Notes: generated from the letters alone by a model not told the origin. A DNA stretch of 36,939 nucleotides from Candidatus Sungbacteria bacterium RIFCSPLOWO2_01_FULL_54_21 (GCA_001820725.1 MHQR01000001.1:1-36939), one strand, 5' to 3'; positions 6,181-14,591 are shown, numbered from the stretch's first letter. Numbers and translations are program-made.

Positions 6181-7422
6181 ATGGAAGAAAAACGCATCGT
6201 CATCGCGGGCGCCGGATTCGGCGGACTCACCACAGCGCTGGCGATGTCTAAAGACCCCGCAATCGCGCGGCACGGGTATGATCTCGTCCTCATTGACCGC
6301 CATCCCCATCATCTTTATACTGCGGGACTCTACGAAGCCGCCGCCGTATCTCGCCACTTTGCCCGCGACGAATATCTTGCCTCTTCCGTGTGTATTCCCC
6401 TGGCCGATATCATCCGTGCGCTTCCCATACGCTTTGTCCAGGGGACGCTCGCGGGGGTGGATGTCCGGAATCGCCGCGTGACGCTCGACTCACAGGGAAC
6501 GCTCTCCTACGATTACCTCGTGCTGGCGCTCGGAGCCGAGACGAATTATTTTGACATCCCCGGCCTCAAGGAATACAGCGCGCCACTCAAGACCGCAAAC
6601 GACGCAGTCGCATTGAGGAATAAAATAGAGGGAATCGCCAAAAGCAAGCATTCGCTTTCCATCGTCATCGGCGGCGCAGGCGCCACGGGCGTGGAGCTTG
6701 CCGCGGAACTCGTCAATTTCCTCTGCGTCCTGGAACGGGAAAAGAATCCCCGTGCCCCCGCGTGCCGCACGACCGTGATGCTCCTGGAAGCATCGCGGGA
6801 CATACTGCCCGGCTTTGACGCGCATGCAGTACGGCGCATTACCCGACGCCTTCGGCATTTGGGCGTCATCGTAAAGACGGGCATCCCGATCATCGCCGCC
6901 AGCAAGGACGATATCACCCTCAAAAGCGGCGAGCGCGTGCCTTACGATGTACTCGTCTGGACCGGCGGCATCAAAGGACCGCACATACTCAAGACGCTCA
7001 AACTCCCGCTCTCCCCTAAAGGGACGCTCGTGGTGGATCCGGGTCTGCGCGTGATGCAGACGGACGGGCGGGTATTCGCCATCGGCGACAACGCATGGGT
7101 CGCGCATCCGCGCACCAAACGCCCCATCCCCGCAACCGCCCAGGTCGCGGAACAGGAAGCGCGTCACGTCGCAAAAGCCATTTCGCGCGCGGTGCGCGGA
7201 AAACCCATCCGCCGTTTCCGTACCATGAAAAAATATCCGTTCGTGCTTGCCGTGGGACGCAAATATGCGTATGCGGATCTCCTGGTGATGCGCTTCGCAG
7301 GACGCATCGGATGGTGCGTCAAACAACTCATACAGCTCAGGTACTTTCTCTTCATCTTGCCATGGCCGCGCGCGGCGACGCTCTGGTGGAGGAATATGAT
7401 GCTCTATCACTCAAACGACTGA
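6181..7422 (+). CDS. ndh: Type II NADH dehydrogenase (NDH-2-like FAD oxidoreductase)
   Basis: A 413-residue flavoprotein. It has an N-terminal FAD-binding GAGFGG motif (about 10-15), the HHLYTAGLYEAA stretch common to NDH-2, a second nucleotide-binding GGAGATGVELAAEL motif (about 160-175) for NAD(P)H, and a FAD-contacting VFAIGDNA (about 300). The C-terminal 60 residues contain an amphipathic or hydrophobic segment suited to membrane association. NDH-2 oxidises NADH without proton pumping and passes electrons to a quinone. No other respiratory genes are in the window, so its acceptor is unclear. I chose ATG 6181 because the FAD fold begins six residues later; earlier in-frame starts lie within pgk. 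Confidence 0.88.
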   Translation: MEEKRIVIAGAGFGGLTTALAMSKDPAIARHGYDLVLIDRHPHHLYTAGLYEAAAVSRHFARDEYLASSVCIPLADIIRALPIRFVQGTLAGVDVRNRRVTLDSQGTLSYDYLVLALGAETNYFDIPGLKEYSAPLKTANDAVALRNKIEGIAKSKHSLSIVIGGAGATGVELAAELVNFLCVLEREKNPRAPACRTTVMLLEASRDILPGFDAHAVRRITRRLRHLGVIVKTGIPIIAASKDDITLKSGERVPYDVLVWTGGIKGPHILKTLKLPLSPKGTLVVDPGLRVMQTDGRVFAIGDNAWVAHPRTKRPIPATAQVAEQEARHVAKAISRAVRGKPIRRFRTMKKYPFVLAVGRKYAYADLLVMRFAGRIGWCVKQLIQLRYFLFILPWPRAATLWWRNMMLYHSND

Positions 7423-7427
7423 TCGTC

Positions 7428-7522
7428 CCGCTGCCGAAGTTGCCCGAAATTGCTTAGCACGACACATCTGGGACATGTCCCTCGAGTGCCATGCGCTCAA
7501 CGCCGCGCAACTTCGGCAGCGG
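7428..7522. repeat. 16-bp inverted repeat between ndh and tpiA ends
   Basis: CCGCTGCCGAAGTTGC (7428-7443) is repeated in inverted orientation at 7507-7522, inside the last codons of tpiA. A 12-bp palindrome, GGGACATGTCCC (7470-7481), lies between the arms. The two genes converge here. It could form a long hairpin in either transcript, but no U-run follows, so a classic terminator is not supported. Confidence 0.7.
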
Positions 7523-8264
7523 ATCGCACGATCTGGCCGAATTTTTTCGCGTCCAACGACGCACTGCCGACGAGGACTCCGTTCATCCTGCTTTCCGCAA
7601 GAAACGCCGCGATATTGACTGGCGTTACCGAGCCGCCGTAAATGATACGTACATCCCGGGCCGTGCGCGCCCCGAACAAGGACACAAGCGTTTTTTCGAT
7701 ATAGATGCGGGCGCGAAATGCGCTGTCCGGTGTCGCGGCACCCGTACTGCCCGCCGCAGTTGAGATCGCCCACACCGGCTCATACGCCACGATCAGTCGG
7801 CCGAGCCATTCTTTTTTCAATCCCTTGAGGGCAGAGGATAGCTGGACGCCCACGATGACAGGCACTTCTCCTCCCTGCCGTTCACGCTCGCCGATGCACA
7901 GCACCGGCTTGAGACCGCGTCGCAGTACCGCCGCGACTTTCCGATGTATCATCTCATCCGTTTCTCCGGCGTGGATTCTGCGCTCCGAGTGGCCTACGAT
8001 GACGTAGCCGACACCAAGGGACTTCAGTTGCCGCGCGGAGACCATGCCCGTGTACGGCCCCTCCGCGCCCCAGACATCCTGGCTCCCGAGCCGAGCCCGC
8101 GTGAGTAGAGATCCTACGACAGGGAGAAAGGGAAAGGGCGGCGCTATCACGACTTCGGCATTTTTGTATGCGGCTATGGCGACTTCGGTGTCCTGCGCAA
8201 GCGCCCGCGCCTTGGCGGCGTTTTCAGGATGTGCTTTCCAATTGGCGATCACAAGTTTTTTCAT
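7497..8264 (-). CDS. tpiA: Triosephosphate isomerase
   Basis: This 255-residue TIM-barrel enzyme interconverts dihydroxyacetone phosphate and glyceraldehyde 3-phosphate. Catalytic residues are visible: Asn8 and Lys10 in ANWKAHP, His92 in IVGHSERR, and Glu162 in AYEPVWAI. The phosphate-binding YGGSV and GVLVGSASL follow. The flexible loop-6 region reads STAAGSTGAATP, where many enzymes have GTGKTATP, so a lysine is missing there. The gene starts just after galT ends (gap 1 nt), so the two are probably translated together. Confidence 0.95.
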   Translation of the reverse strand: MKKLVIANWKAHPENAAKARALAQDTEVAIAAYKNAEVVIAPPFPFLPVVGSLLTRARLGSQDVWGAEGPYTGMVSARQLKSLGVGYVIVGHSERRIHAGETDEMIHRKVAAVLRRGLKPVLCIGERERQGGEVPVIVGVQLSSALKGLKKEWLGRLIVAYEPVWAISTAAGSTGAATPDSAFRARIYIEKTLVSLFGARTARDVRIIYGGSVTPVNIAAFLAESRMNGVLVGSASLDAKKFGQIVRSAAEVARR

Positions 8265-8265
8265 G

Positions 8266-9303
8266 TTATACGATTACGTTTTTTAAAAACGCGGCGGCTT
8301 CCTCCGGCGATATGGTGGAAATTTCTATGCCCGTGCCTATTTCAAATCCCGCCCACACGGCGGTCTTGGGTATGATTTCAATGTGCCAGTGGTAGTGGGA
8401 AAACGACTCCGGAGGTCCGACCGGTGCCGTATGGAGAAAAAAATTGTAATCCGGATCGCCGAGTCCTTTGGCAATGCGAGCAAGGGATACGGTCAGCGCT
8501 TCGGCAACGCCCCGGCGTTCGGATGCGCCCGCCTCCTCGAAATATGCGCAGTGCGTGCGTGGCATGACGCGCAGTTCAAAAGCCGTTTTCGAAGCAAAGG
8601 GGGCCAGCACTACGGCATCGTTATTTTCATAGACCACGCGTTCGCCCGCCCGCAATTCGTGCCGGAGCACGGCGCAATGCACGCAGGCGCCTCCGTGCGT
8701 TTGGGCATATGCATGGGACCCGGCAATGCTCCGGCCAATGTCGGGCGGAATTACGGGAGTCGCAATAATCTGCGAATGCGGGTGTTCAATCGTAGCTCCA
8801 GCCAGGGGACCGTGATTATGAAAAACCGAGATATACCGCATGCATGAATCTGCTTTGATCGCGCGAAACCGGTCTTGGTACGCGCGAAGTACAAGCTCCG
8901 CTTCCGTAGACGTCTGTACGCCCAAAGGACGCGCGTGATCGCGCGTGATCACCACTTCATGAAAACCGATGCCATCGGTGACGCGATACGGCCCCACCTC
9001 GCGCAACACCGGACATGCGCCTCCGACGAACGCGGGATATTTGTTGGGCACGACTTGTACAAGCCACTCATCAGCGTTAGTACCCCCATCGCGCGCGTAT
9101 ACGCTATGCGCATTGGGAAACAGCACTTCAAAAGGACAGGGGTAAGCGGACGGTGTTGCTCTTTTTTGCGGCGCGGATGCAAAATCCTGCGGACGCTTGG
9201 CGCGCCCGGTCGCGATTACCACCCACTCGCCGGATACCGGATCCTGGCGCAATTCCGATGGCGCGTGTGAGGGATGTTTTGTCTGTTCGGCGTCTTCGTT
9301 CAT
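8266..9303 (-). CDS. galT: Galactose-1-phosphate uridylyltransferase (GalT-like, HIT superfamily)
   Basis: A 345-residue protein. GRAKRPQDF (33-41) is the GalT N-terminal motif. FHNHGPLAGATIEHPHSQII holds the active-site His-Pro-His (174-176), whose second histidine forms the uridylyl intermediate. SHYHWHIEIIP near the C-terminus completes the second HIT half. Paired cysteines (PCPF; CVHC) may bind zinc. GalT moves UMP between UDP-glucose and galactose 1-phosphate. No galK or galE is present, so its substrate here may be another sugar phosphate. The start codon overlaps the upstream glycosyltransferase stop (ATGA). Confidence 0.9.
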   Translation of the reverse strand: MNEDAEQTKHPSHAPSELRQDPVSGEWVVIATGRAKRPQDFASAPQKRATPSAYPCPFEVLFPNAHSVYARDGGTNADEWLVQVVPNKYPAFVGGACPVLREVGPYRVTDGIGFHEVVITRDHARPLGVQTSTEAELVLRAYQDRFRAIKADSCMRYISVFHNHGPLAGATIEHPHSQIIATPVIPPDIGRSIAGSHAYAQTHGGACVHCAVLRHELRAGERVVYENNDAVVLAPFASKTAFELRVMPRTHCAYFEEAGASERRGVAEALTVSLARIAKGLGDPDYNFFLHTAPVGPPESFSHYHWHIEIIPKTAVWAGFEIGTGIEISTISPEEAAAFLKNVIV

Positions 9304-10040
9304 ACGCGGTAGCGTCCAGAGATGTTATTGCGCATCACGCGCAGAAGATCGTGCAATGTCGTCACATATGCTCCAAGACCCACCCTAGAACCCCCGGGGT
9401 TCACCCAATGCACAGGCACCTCCTTGATGCGAAAGCCAGATTTCTTAGCGATAAGCAGAACCTCAAAATCAAAGCCCCATCCGGCGATGGTCTGCAATGG
9501 GAATACGCGCCGTGCCGCCTCGGCCGTAAACAGCTTGAAGCCGCGCTGAGAGTCGCGGATATCCCACAGGCCCGTGCCCGCGCGGATAACGTATTTAGCC
9601 GCCTTCCCCAACAGGCGCCGGTACCACTGCGCTTGTTCCTCAATGAGCGCGCCGGGAACTTCAATGGACCCGATCACCACGTCATACTCGCCGCGCGTCT
9701 GCGGCGTGCGGACAAATGGCAGAAGCTTGTCGCATTGTTCGGGCGAGACCGAATTATCCGCATCGGAAAAAATACGGATGTCGCCGTTCACGGCACGCAT
9801 TGCCTCGCGCACAGCCCATCCCTTTCCGCGATTCTCCACGACTATCAAGCGCAGATGCGACATCTGCGCTTGCAGTCCTTGTACGATGTCAGTTGTGCGG
9901 TCGCGGGACGCGGAATCGCAGACCACAATTTCGTACCCGCCCGGAAATTGCTTTTTCCGGAGGTAGGCGTCCACCTCGCGAATTGAGGTTCCGATTCTTT
10001 GCTCCTCGTTGTATGCCGGTATAATCCAGGAAAGAAACAT
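9300..10040 (-). CDS. Family 2 glycosyltransferase (dolichyl-phosphate glucosyl/mannosyltransferase-like)
   Basis: A 246-residue protein starting at ATG 10040, where the GT-A fold begins (SWIIPAYNEEQRI). VCDSASRDRTTDIV and the metal-binding SDADNS (Asp93, Asp95) are typical of GT2. RDSQRGFKLF and the later GWGFDFEVLLIAKKSGFRIKEVPVHW match the ALG5/DPM1 branch, which moves a sugar from a nucleotide donor to a lipid phosphate. No membrane segment follows the catalytic domain. It sits between ruvX (16-nt gap) and galT (4-nt overlap). A role in cell-surface glycan building is likely, but the acceptor is unknown. Confidence 0.88.
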   Translation of the reverse strand: MFLSWIIPAYNEEQRIGTSIREVDAYLRKKQFPGGYEIVVCDSASRDRTTDIVQGLQAQMSHLRLIVVENRGKGWAVREAMRAVNGDIRIFSDADNSVSPEQCDKLLPFVRTPQTRGEYDVVIGSIEVPGALIEEQAQWYRRLLGKAAKYVIRAGTGLWDIRDSQRGFKLFTAEAARRVFPLQTIAGWGFDFEVLLIAKKSGFRIKEVPVHWVNPGGSRVGLGAYVTTLHDLLRVMRNNISGRYRV

Positions 10041-10056
10041 ATCTGTCCGCCACTGG

Positions 10057-10461
10057 CTACTCGCGACGCGCCGCCAATCGCTGTTTATCCAAATATGATT
10101 GCAAAATAATCGCGGCGGATGCCGCATCTATCCGATCCTTGGCCACGCCTTGGTGGTCAGCCATCCGACTCGTAAACATCTCGTTCTCCATGTATACAGG
10201 AAGATGCAGTGCCTCCCCGACTCTTTGCGCAAAAATTCTGGCGCGGCGCGATGTTTTAGTGTCCTGGCCATCCATGGCAAGCGGCAATCCGATCACCATC
10301 GCCCCTACTCCTGTTTCCGATGCGATCGTGCGTAGTTCCTCGATTGCGGCGCGCTCGTCTTTGCCCGATAGTACCCGATCGGGAAAGGCCATATTCCCCT
10401 CCTCGTCAGACCGCGCCACCCCCATCCGCACCCTGCCGTAGTCAATACCCATATACCGCAT
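10057..10461 (-). CDS. ruvX: YqgF/RuvX-family RNase H-fold nuclease
   Basis: A 134-residue protein from ATG 10461. MGIDYGRVRMGVA carries the first catalytic Asp (Asp7). VIGLPLAMDGQ, the conserved YMENEMFTS and the C-terminal DRIDAASAAIILQSYL with its acidic residues complete the family pattern. YqgF acts in 16S rRNA 5'-end maturation and has been proposed as a Holliday junction resolvase. A promoter sits so close to the ATG that the mRNA would be leaderless. A longer frame upstream contains the 10513-10537 palindrome and is unlikely to be translated. Confidence 0.9.
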   Translation of the reverse strand: MRYMGIDYGRVRMGVARSDEEGNMAFPDRVLSGKDERAAIEELRTIASETGVGAMVIGLPLAMDGQDTKTSRRARIFAQRVGEALHLPVYMENEMFTSRMADHQGVAKDRIDAASAAIILQSYLDKQRLAARRE

Positions 10462-10469
10462 GTGCTGCC

Positions 10470-10497
10470 ATTGTATGCCACCTGTCCCAAAAATCAA
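10470..10497 (-). promoter_or_regulatory. Leaderless promoter of ruvX
   Basis: On the minus strand TTGATT (10497-10492), a 16-nt spacer and TACAAT (10475-10470) predict a start about 1-3 nt before the ruvX ATG at 10461. There is no room for a ribosome-binding site. Confidence 0.6.
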
Positions 10498-10512
10498 AAT
10501 CTTGTCCTCTTT

Positions 10513-10537
10513 CTGTTTGAAGTTCCACTTCAAACAG
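10513..10537. repeat. Dispersed 25-bp palindrome, copy 1
   Basis: Eleven-base arms CTGTTTGAAGT and ACTTCAAACAG around TCC. The same palindrome occurs at 26036-26060, and a 19-bp core occurs at 25092-25110. Here it lies between map and the ruvX promoter and lacks the second hairpin seen at the other two sites. No U-run follows on either strand. Confidence 0.9.
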
Positions 10538-10596
10538 TGAACATCAAACATTAAGCACAAGACATAAGCAGGCACGCCAATAAGCGTATCTACCCT

Positions 10597-11370
10597 CTAT
10601 TCCGTTAAGATATCAGCGCCGTGCGCGGTGACGGCAACCGTGTGCTCAAAGTGCGCGGCGAGCGAGCCGTCTGCGGTACGAAACGTCCATTCGTCGTCAT
10701 CAAGTGTGATGCGCCAGCCGCCGAGCGTTGCCATGGGTTCAATGGCGATCACCATCCCTTCCTTGAGAACAATACCCGCCCCCTGGTTCCCTTCATTGGG
10801 GATGAGCGGTGGCTCGTGGAGTTCGCGGCCCACGCCGTGGCCTGCCAAATCGCGGATCACGCCGAAACCATTTTTCTTGAGATAGCCGCCGACCGCGTGG
10901 CCAATGTCGCCCACGGTACCGCTTGGGCGCACGACGACAATCCCGATAGTCAGGGCTTCTTGGGTGACGCGCATAAGGCGATCGGCATCATCGGCGATTT
11001 TTCCCACACCGACGGTTTTGGCTGTATCCGTTACCATGCCTTCCCAGCGCATGCCGATATCAATGCCGATGATGTCTCCGTCTTTGAGTACGCGATCGGC
11101 GCGCGGAATGCCGTGCACCACTTCGTCGTTGATGGACGTGCAGATGGAGGCCGGAAATGGAATCGCGGTTTCTTTGACTGCATACCCTTTGAAAACCGGT
11201 ATGCCGCCTTGCTCGCGGATGAGGCGCTCGGCGAGTATATCGAGGTCGCGCGTCGTCACGCCAGGGCGCGCTTCGCTGGCAACACGCCGCAAAATAGCGC
11301 TCAACTTTTTTCCGCCCGTACGCAGGAGAATGATCTCGGCAGGACTTTTTATCGTGACGCGCGAGGCCAT
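10597..11370 (-). CDS. map: Methionine aminopeptidase, type I
   Basis: A 257-residue enzyme that removes the initiator methionine from new proteins. All five metal ligands can be placed: Asp104 (IDIG), Asp115 (VTDTAKT), His178 (GHGVG), Glu211 (IEPM) and Glu242 (FEHTV). The substrate-site His86 is in NDEVVHGIP. There is no N-terminal zinc finger, consistent with the short bacterial type. Its start overlaps the adk 3' end by 22 nt, so the two are co-translated. It ends the S10-spc run; the usual infA-rpmJ-rpsM-rpsK-rpoA genes do not follow. Confidence 0.96.
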   Translation of the reverse strand: MASRVTIKSPAEIILLRTGGKKLSAILRRVASEARPGVTTRDLDILAERLIREQGGIPVFKGYAVKETAIPFPASICTSINDEVVHGIPRADRVLKDGDIIGIDIGMRWEGMVTDTAKTVGVGKIADDADRLMRVTQEALTIGIVVVRPSGTVGDIGHAVGGYLKKNGFGVIRDLAGHGVGRELHEPPLIPNEGNQGAGIVLKEGMVIAIEPMATLGGWRITLDDDEWTFRTADGSLAAHFEHTVAVTAHGADILTE

Positions 11371-11969
11371 TGTTTGCCAAGCCGTTTACCAAACGCCGCG
11401 TCAATTTCTTTCCATACCCGATCCGGCGCTTGATTGCCGTTGATGGTAATCAGACGGCCTTCTTTTTTATAGTAGCGCAGCGCCGGCACCACTTCTTTGG
11501 GGAAATAATCCAAACGGCTTTTGATGGCCGCGACCGTGTCATCGGCGCGTTTGCGCGCCAAGAGACGCCGCATGGTCTCGCCACGGCTCACATCAATATA
11601 GAGGCAGATCGGCAGAGGCCTCCCGTGCCACTTCATGACTTCGTCGAGCAATTTCACTTCCCACACGCGCCGAGGCGCGCCATCAAAAACCATGTCTTTG
11701 GCCGCGCCATTTCCCTCGATGATGATTTTGAGCCACGTGTATGCGGCAATCCATGACGGATGCAGGCGCCCGCGCTCCATGATACTGCGCGTAATGTGAC
11801 CCGTGGGTGTGGAATCATGCATGAGATCGCGCAGAAGCGCGCCCGTGCTGATGTGGATGACGCCGCGCCGTTTCAGACGATTGACCAACAAATGCGCCTG
11901 CGTGCCTTTGCCGCACCCGGAGCGACCCAGGATGGCAATCGTAAGTTTTTCCTTGACTTCTTTTTCCAT
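11349..11969 (-). CDS. adk: Adenylate kinase
   Basis: A 206-residue enzyme (2 ADP to ATP and AMP). GRSGCGKGTQ (15-24) is the P-loop, HISTGALLRDL the AMP-binding region, and FDGAPRR the usual DGFPR-type motif with Ala in place of the common Phe and a shifted order. The LID is short and lacks zinc cysteines. The ATG at 11969 is preferred over an upstream TTG at 11975. It sits between secY and map in the classic spc order and overlaps map. Confidence 0.92.
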   Translation of the reverse strand: MEKEVKEKLTIAILGRSGCGKGTQAHLLVNRLKRRGVIHISTGALLRDLMHDSTPTGHITRSIMERGRLHPSWIAAYTWLKIIIEGNGAAKDMVFDGAPRRVWEVKLLDEVMKWHGRPLPICLYIDVSRGETMRRLLARKRADDTVAAIKSRLDYFPKEVVPALRYYKKEGRLITINGNQAPDRVWKEIDAAFGKRLGKQWPRASR

Positions 11970-11980
11970 GCGCAAGAGCT

Positions 11981-13252
11981 TTATATGCGCTCATATTCGC
12001 GCATGACCATCTGGGCATTTATCTGCTTGACGGTTTCGATGATGACGGATACCACGATGAGGAGCGCGGTGCCGCCGGTCGTGAGCGCGCGGATGGGGAA
12101 CACGCCCTGCACAATAAGCGGGAGCACGGCGATGACGCCGAGGAACAAGGCGCCGGCGACCGTGATGCGCGAGAGGATGTGTACCAGATAATCAACCGTC
12201 GGCTTGCCCGGGCGCAATCCGAGGATAAAGCCGCCCTGCTTTTGCAAATTGTCCGCGATTTGCTGGGGATCAAAGGTCACCGCCGTGTAGAAATAAGTGA
12301 ACGCGACGACCAGGAAGAAGTACGCACTGCCGTATATCCATTGATTATTGAACAGCTGTACTAGAAACACCGATGCCTGCTGGGCCAGGGGATGCGGGAT
12401 GCCGGAGAGGAAACTGCCGATGAGCCCGGGGAAAAGGATGATGGACACGGCGAAGATGATCGGAATGACGCCCGCCTGATTTACGCGAAGCGGCAGATAT
12501 GTGGATGTCCCGCCGAAGACGCGCGTGCCGCGGATGCGCTTGGCGTAGGAGACCGGAATGGCGCGCTCGCCTTCGGATACGACAACCACGCCCGCGATCA
12601 CGATGAGCGATACGATGGCAAACCCTATATAGGCGGGGAGCATCTCGGCGCGGAACGAGAAAAATTCCTGCTGAAGCGAGCGGGGGAATGACGACACAAT
12701 GCCCGCGAGGATGAGGAGCGAGATGCCGTTGCCGATACCCTGCTCATTGATCAGCTCTCCGAGCCACATCAGAAACAGCGTGCCTGCGGTGATGATGATA
12801 AGGTTGGAGGCATAGCCGAAAAAGTCGAGCGGCGGCAAAATTTGCTGACGAGTAAGCAGGACGAGCAGGCCGTAGCCCTGGAGGAGGGCCAGCGGCACGG
12901 CGAGCATGCGCGAGTACTGGTTGAAGCGCTCGCGTCCGGCTTCTCCTTCTTCCTGATACATTTCTTTCAGGCGCGGCACGATCATGGTGATGAGCTGCAT
13001 AATGATGGATGCCGTGATATACGGCCCCACGCCGAGCATGGCAATCGAGAGATTTTCCAAAACGCCGCCGGAAAAAATGTTCAAGAGGCCGAAGAACTGG
13101 TTGCCCGCCAGGAACGACTTGAGGCGCACCGGATCCGCGCCCGGCACGGGCAGTACCGCCGCGATGCGCGAGACCGCAAGAATGCCCAAAACAAACAGCG
13201 TCTTCCTGCGAAGATCCGGTACGGTGAATAAGAGCAGGAGTTTTCTGAACAT
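11981..13252 (-). CDS. secY: Protein translocase channel subunit SecY
   Basis: A 423-residue inner-membrane protein with about ten hydrophobic helices. Family landmarks are the plug and TM2 region (FSGGVLENLSIAMLGVGPYI), ASIIMQLITMIVP, the NEQGIGNGISLLI segment, and the cytoplasmic RRIRG-type loop (SYAKRIRGTRVFGG) that contacts ribosome and SecA. It forms the Sec export channel with SecE (not in the window). It lies 15 nt after rplO, the standard spc position. Confidence 0.97.
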   Translation of the reverse strand: MFRKLLLLFTVPDLRRKTLFVLGILAVSRIAAVLPVPGADPVRLKSFLAGNQFFGLLNIFSGGVLENLSIAMLGVGPYITASIIMQLITMIVPRLKEMYQEEGEAGRERFNQYSRMLAVPLALLQGYGLLVLLTRQQILPPLDFFGYASNLIIITAGTLFLMWLGELINEQGIGNGISLLILAGIVSSFPRSLQQEFFSFRAEMLPAYIGFAIVSLIVIAGVVVVSEGERAIPVSYAKRIRGTRVFGGTSTYLPLRVNQAGVIPIIFAVSIILFPGLIGSFLSGIPHPLAQQASVFLVQLFNNQWIYGSAYFFLVVAFTYFYTAVTFDPQQIADNLQKQGGFILGLRPGKPTVDYLVHILSRITVAGALFLGVIAVLPLIVQGVFPIRALTTGGTALLIVVSVIIETVKQINAQMVMREYERI

Positions 13253-13267
13253 ACGTCGTGATGCGCT

Positions 13268-13684
13268 TTAACCCTGTTTCGCTTTCGCCGCGGCAGATGC
13301 GCTGAACGTAACGTCTTTGAAAATAAATTTCGTGGCCGCCTCTCCCCTGCCCAATATCTTTACCTGCGGGGTCTTGCCGCCAAGGCGCTGGATGATTTTC
13401 TTCTTCAAGAGCGCCACGGGATCAATGGTATCGCCCGGCTTGAAGTACCGCGCGAGCGTATCAAGATTGACCGCCGCCGGCTGGGGTCTGAACGATTTGA
13501 AGCGGTAGCCGCGCAGTTTCGGAATTTTCTTGATGATGTCGCGCTCCGCCGGACGGAACTTGGCGCCTGCCCGCGCGTTCTGCCCTTTGATGCCTCGACC
13601 CGAATAGGTGCCGCGCTTGCCGCCGCGGCCGATTCTCCTGCTCCGGCGCGCCGAAGGACTTCGTTGTATATGGTGCATCTGCAT
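13268..13684 (-). CDS. rplO: 50S ribosomal protein L15 (uL15)
   Basis: 138 residues. The Gly/Arg-rich N-terminus (GRGGKRGTYSGRGIKGQNARAG) and the C-terminal KILGRGEAATKFIF are characteristic of L15. It binds 23S rRNA in late large-subunit assembly. It follows rpsE after 9 nt, leaving no space for L30 (rpmD), which bacteria usually carry between these genes. Confidence 0.97.
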   Translation of the reverse strand: MQMHHIQRSPSARRSRRIGRGGKRGTYSGRGIKGQNARAGAKFRPAERDIIKKIPKLRGYRFKSFRPQPAAVNLDTLARYFKPGDTIDPVALLKKKIIQRLGGKTPQVKILGRGEAATKFIFKDVTFSASAAAKAKQG

Positions 13685-13693
13685 AGAAGAAAA

Positions 13694-14209
13694 TTATTTC
13701 CCTTGCGGGACGGCGCGCGGCTCTTTTTTTCTTAATTGTTTCAGCGCCTCTATCGTCGCTTTGGCATTGTTCAGCTTGTTCGGGGTGCGTCCCAATATTT
13801 TTGCCGTAAGATTTCGTATGCCGCCCAGGTCAGCGATCACGCGCACCGGCCCGCCGGCAATCAGCCCTCGGCCTTCGCGCGCGGGCTTGAGCACCACGCG
13901 GGCGGCGGCAAATTTGGCTTCCGTTTCGTGCACCACGGTCCGCGCCTCGTTGAGCGGAAATGAAAACACCTCTTTCTTGGCCTGAAAGGCGCCTTTTTCC
14001 ACGGCTTCAGCAACGCTCACTCCTTTCCCAATGCCAAGCCCCACACGGCCATTGCGGTCGCCGACGACGACGGTTGCGCGGAAACTGAAACGCCGCCCGC
14101 CGGCGACTACGCGCGCGGTGCGCCGGATGTCAAGCACTTTCTGATCAAATTCCGATCGGCGCTGTCCGCGATCGCCTTGATGTTGATGGGGTCCCCGCCT
14201 TGGCTGCAT
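13694..14209 (-). CDS. rpsE: 30S ribosomal protein S5 (uS5)
   Basis: 171 residues from ATG 14209 (a TTG at 14221 is possible). FDQKVLDIRRTARVVAGGRRF, VGDRNGRVGLGIGKG and the C-terminal GPVRVIADLGGIRNLTAKILG are S5 signatures. It helps decoding accuracy near the mRNA entry channel. Confidence 0.97.
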   Translation of the reverse strand: MQPRRGPHQHQGDRGQRRSEFDQKVLDIRRTARVVAGGRRFSFRATVVVGDRNGRVGLGIGKGVSVAEAVEKGAFQAKKEVFSFPLNEARTVVHETEAKFAAARVVLKPAREGRGLIAGGPVRVIADLGGIRNLTAKILGRTPNKLNNAKATIEALKQLRKKEPRAVPQGK

Positions 14210-14222
14210 AGTAAAGGTCAAT

Positions 14223-14582
14223 TTAAAATTTCAATCCTCCTTTGCGCGCTCCTTCGGCAACCGCCCGCACCAGGCCTTGATAGCGGTACGGCCCGCGATC
14301 AAAGACCGCGAGCGTTACGGCGCATTCCGCCGCGCGCGTTGCAATAAGCCCGCCAAGTTTTTCCGCCGTAGCTATTCTGCCGCCTTTTTTTTCTTTCCCA
14401 AGCTCCTTTTCGCTCGCCGCCGCGATCGTTCGGCCCGCCGCGTCGTCAATCAGTTGGAGCCAGAGATACCGGTTGGAGCGGAATACCGCAAGGCGGGGGC
14501 GTTCGCCGGTGCCCCGTACTTTTGCGCGCACCCGCCGGTGCCGCCGCATGCTTCGTACTCTTTTTGCCGTAGCAGTTTTCAT
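14223..14582 (-). CDS. rplR: 50S ribosomal protein L18 (uL18)
   Basis: 119 residues. RLAVFRSNRYLWLQLIDD, TIAAASEKEL and the end YQGLVRAVAEGARKGGLKF are diagnostic. L18 binds 5S rRNA in the central protuberance. It sits between rplF and rpsE with gaps of about 10 nt. Confidence 0.97.
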   Translation of the reverse strand: MKTATAKRVRSMRRHRRVRAKVRGTGERPRLAVFRSNRYLWLQLIDDAAGRTIAAASEKELGKEKKGGRIATAEKLGGLIATRAAECAVTLAVFDRGPYRYQGLVRAVAEGARKGGLKF

Positions 14583-14591
14583 AATGCTTCC

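Noticed and set aside
6490-7410. 306-codon minus-strand frame
   Set aside because: It is the complement of the NADH dehydrogenase gene, whose motifs are unambiguous; the frame has no recognisable domain.
10621-11433. 270-codon plus-strand frame
   Set aside because: It lies wholly antisense to map and adk and shows no protein family signal.
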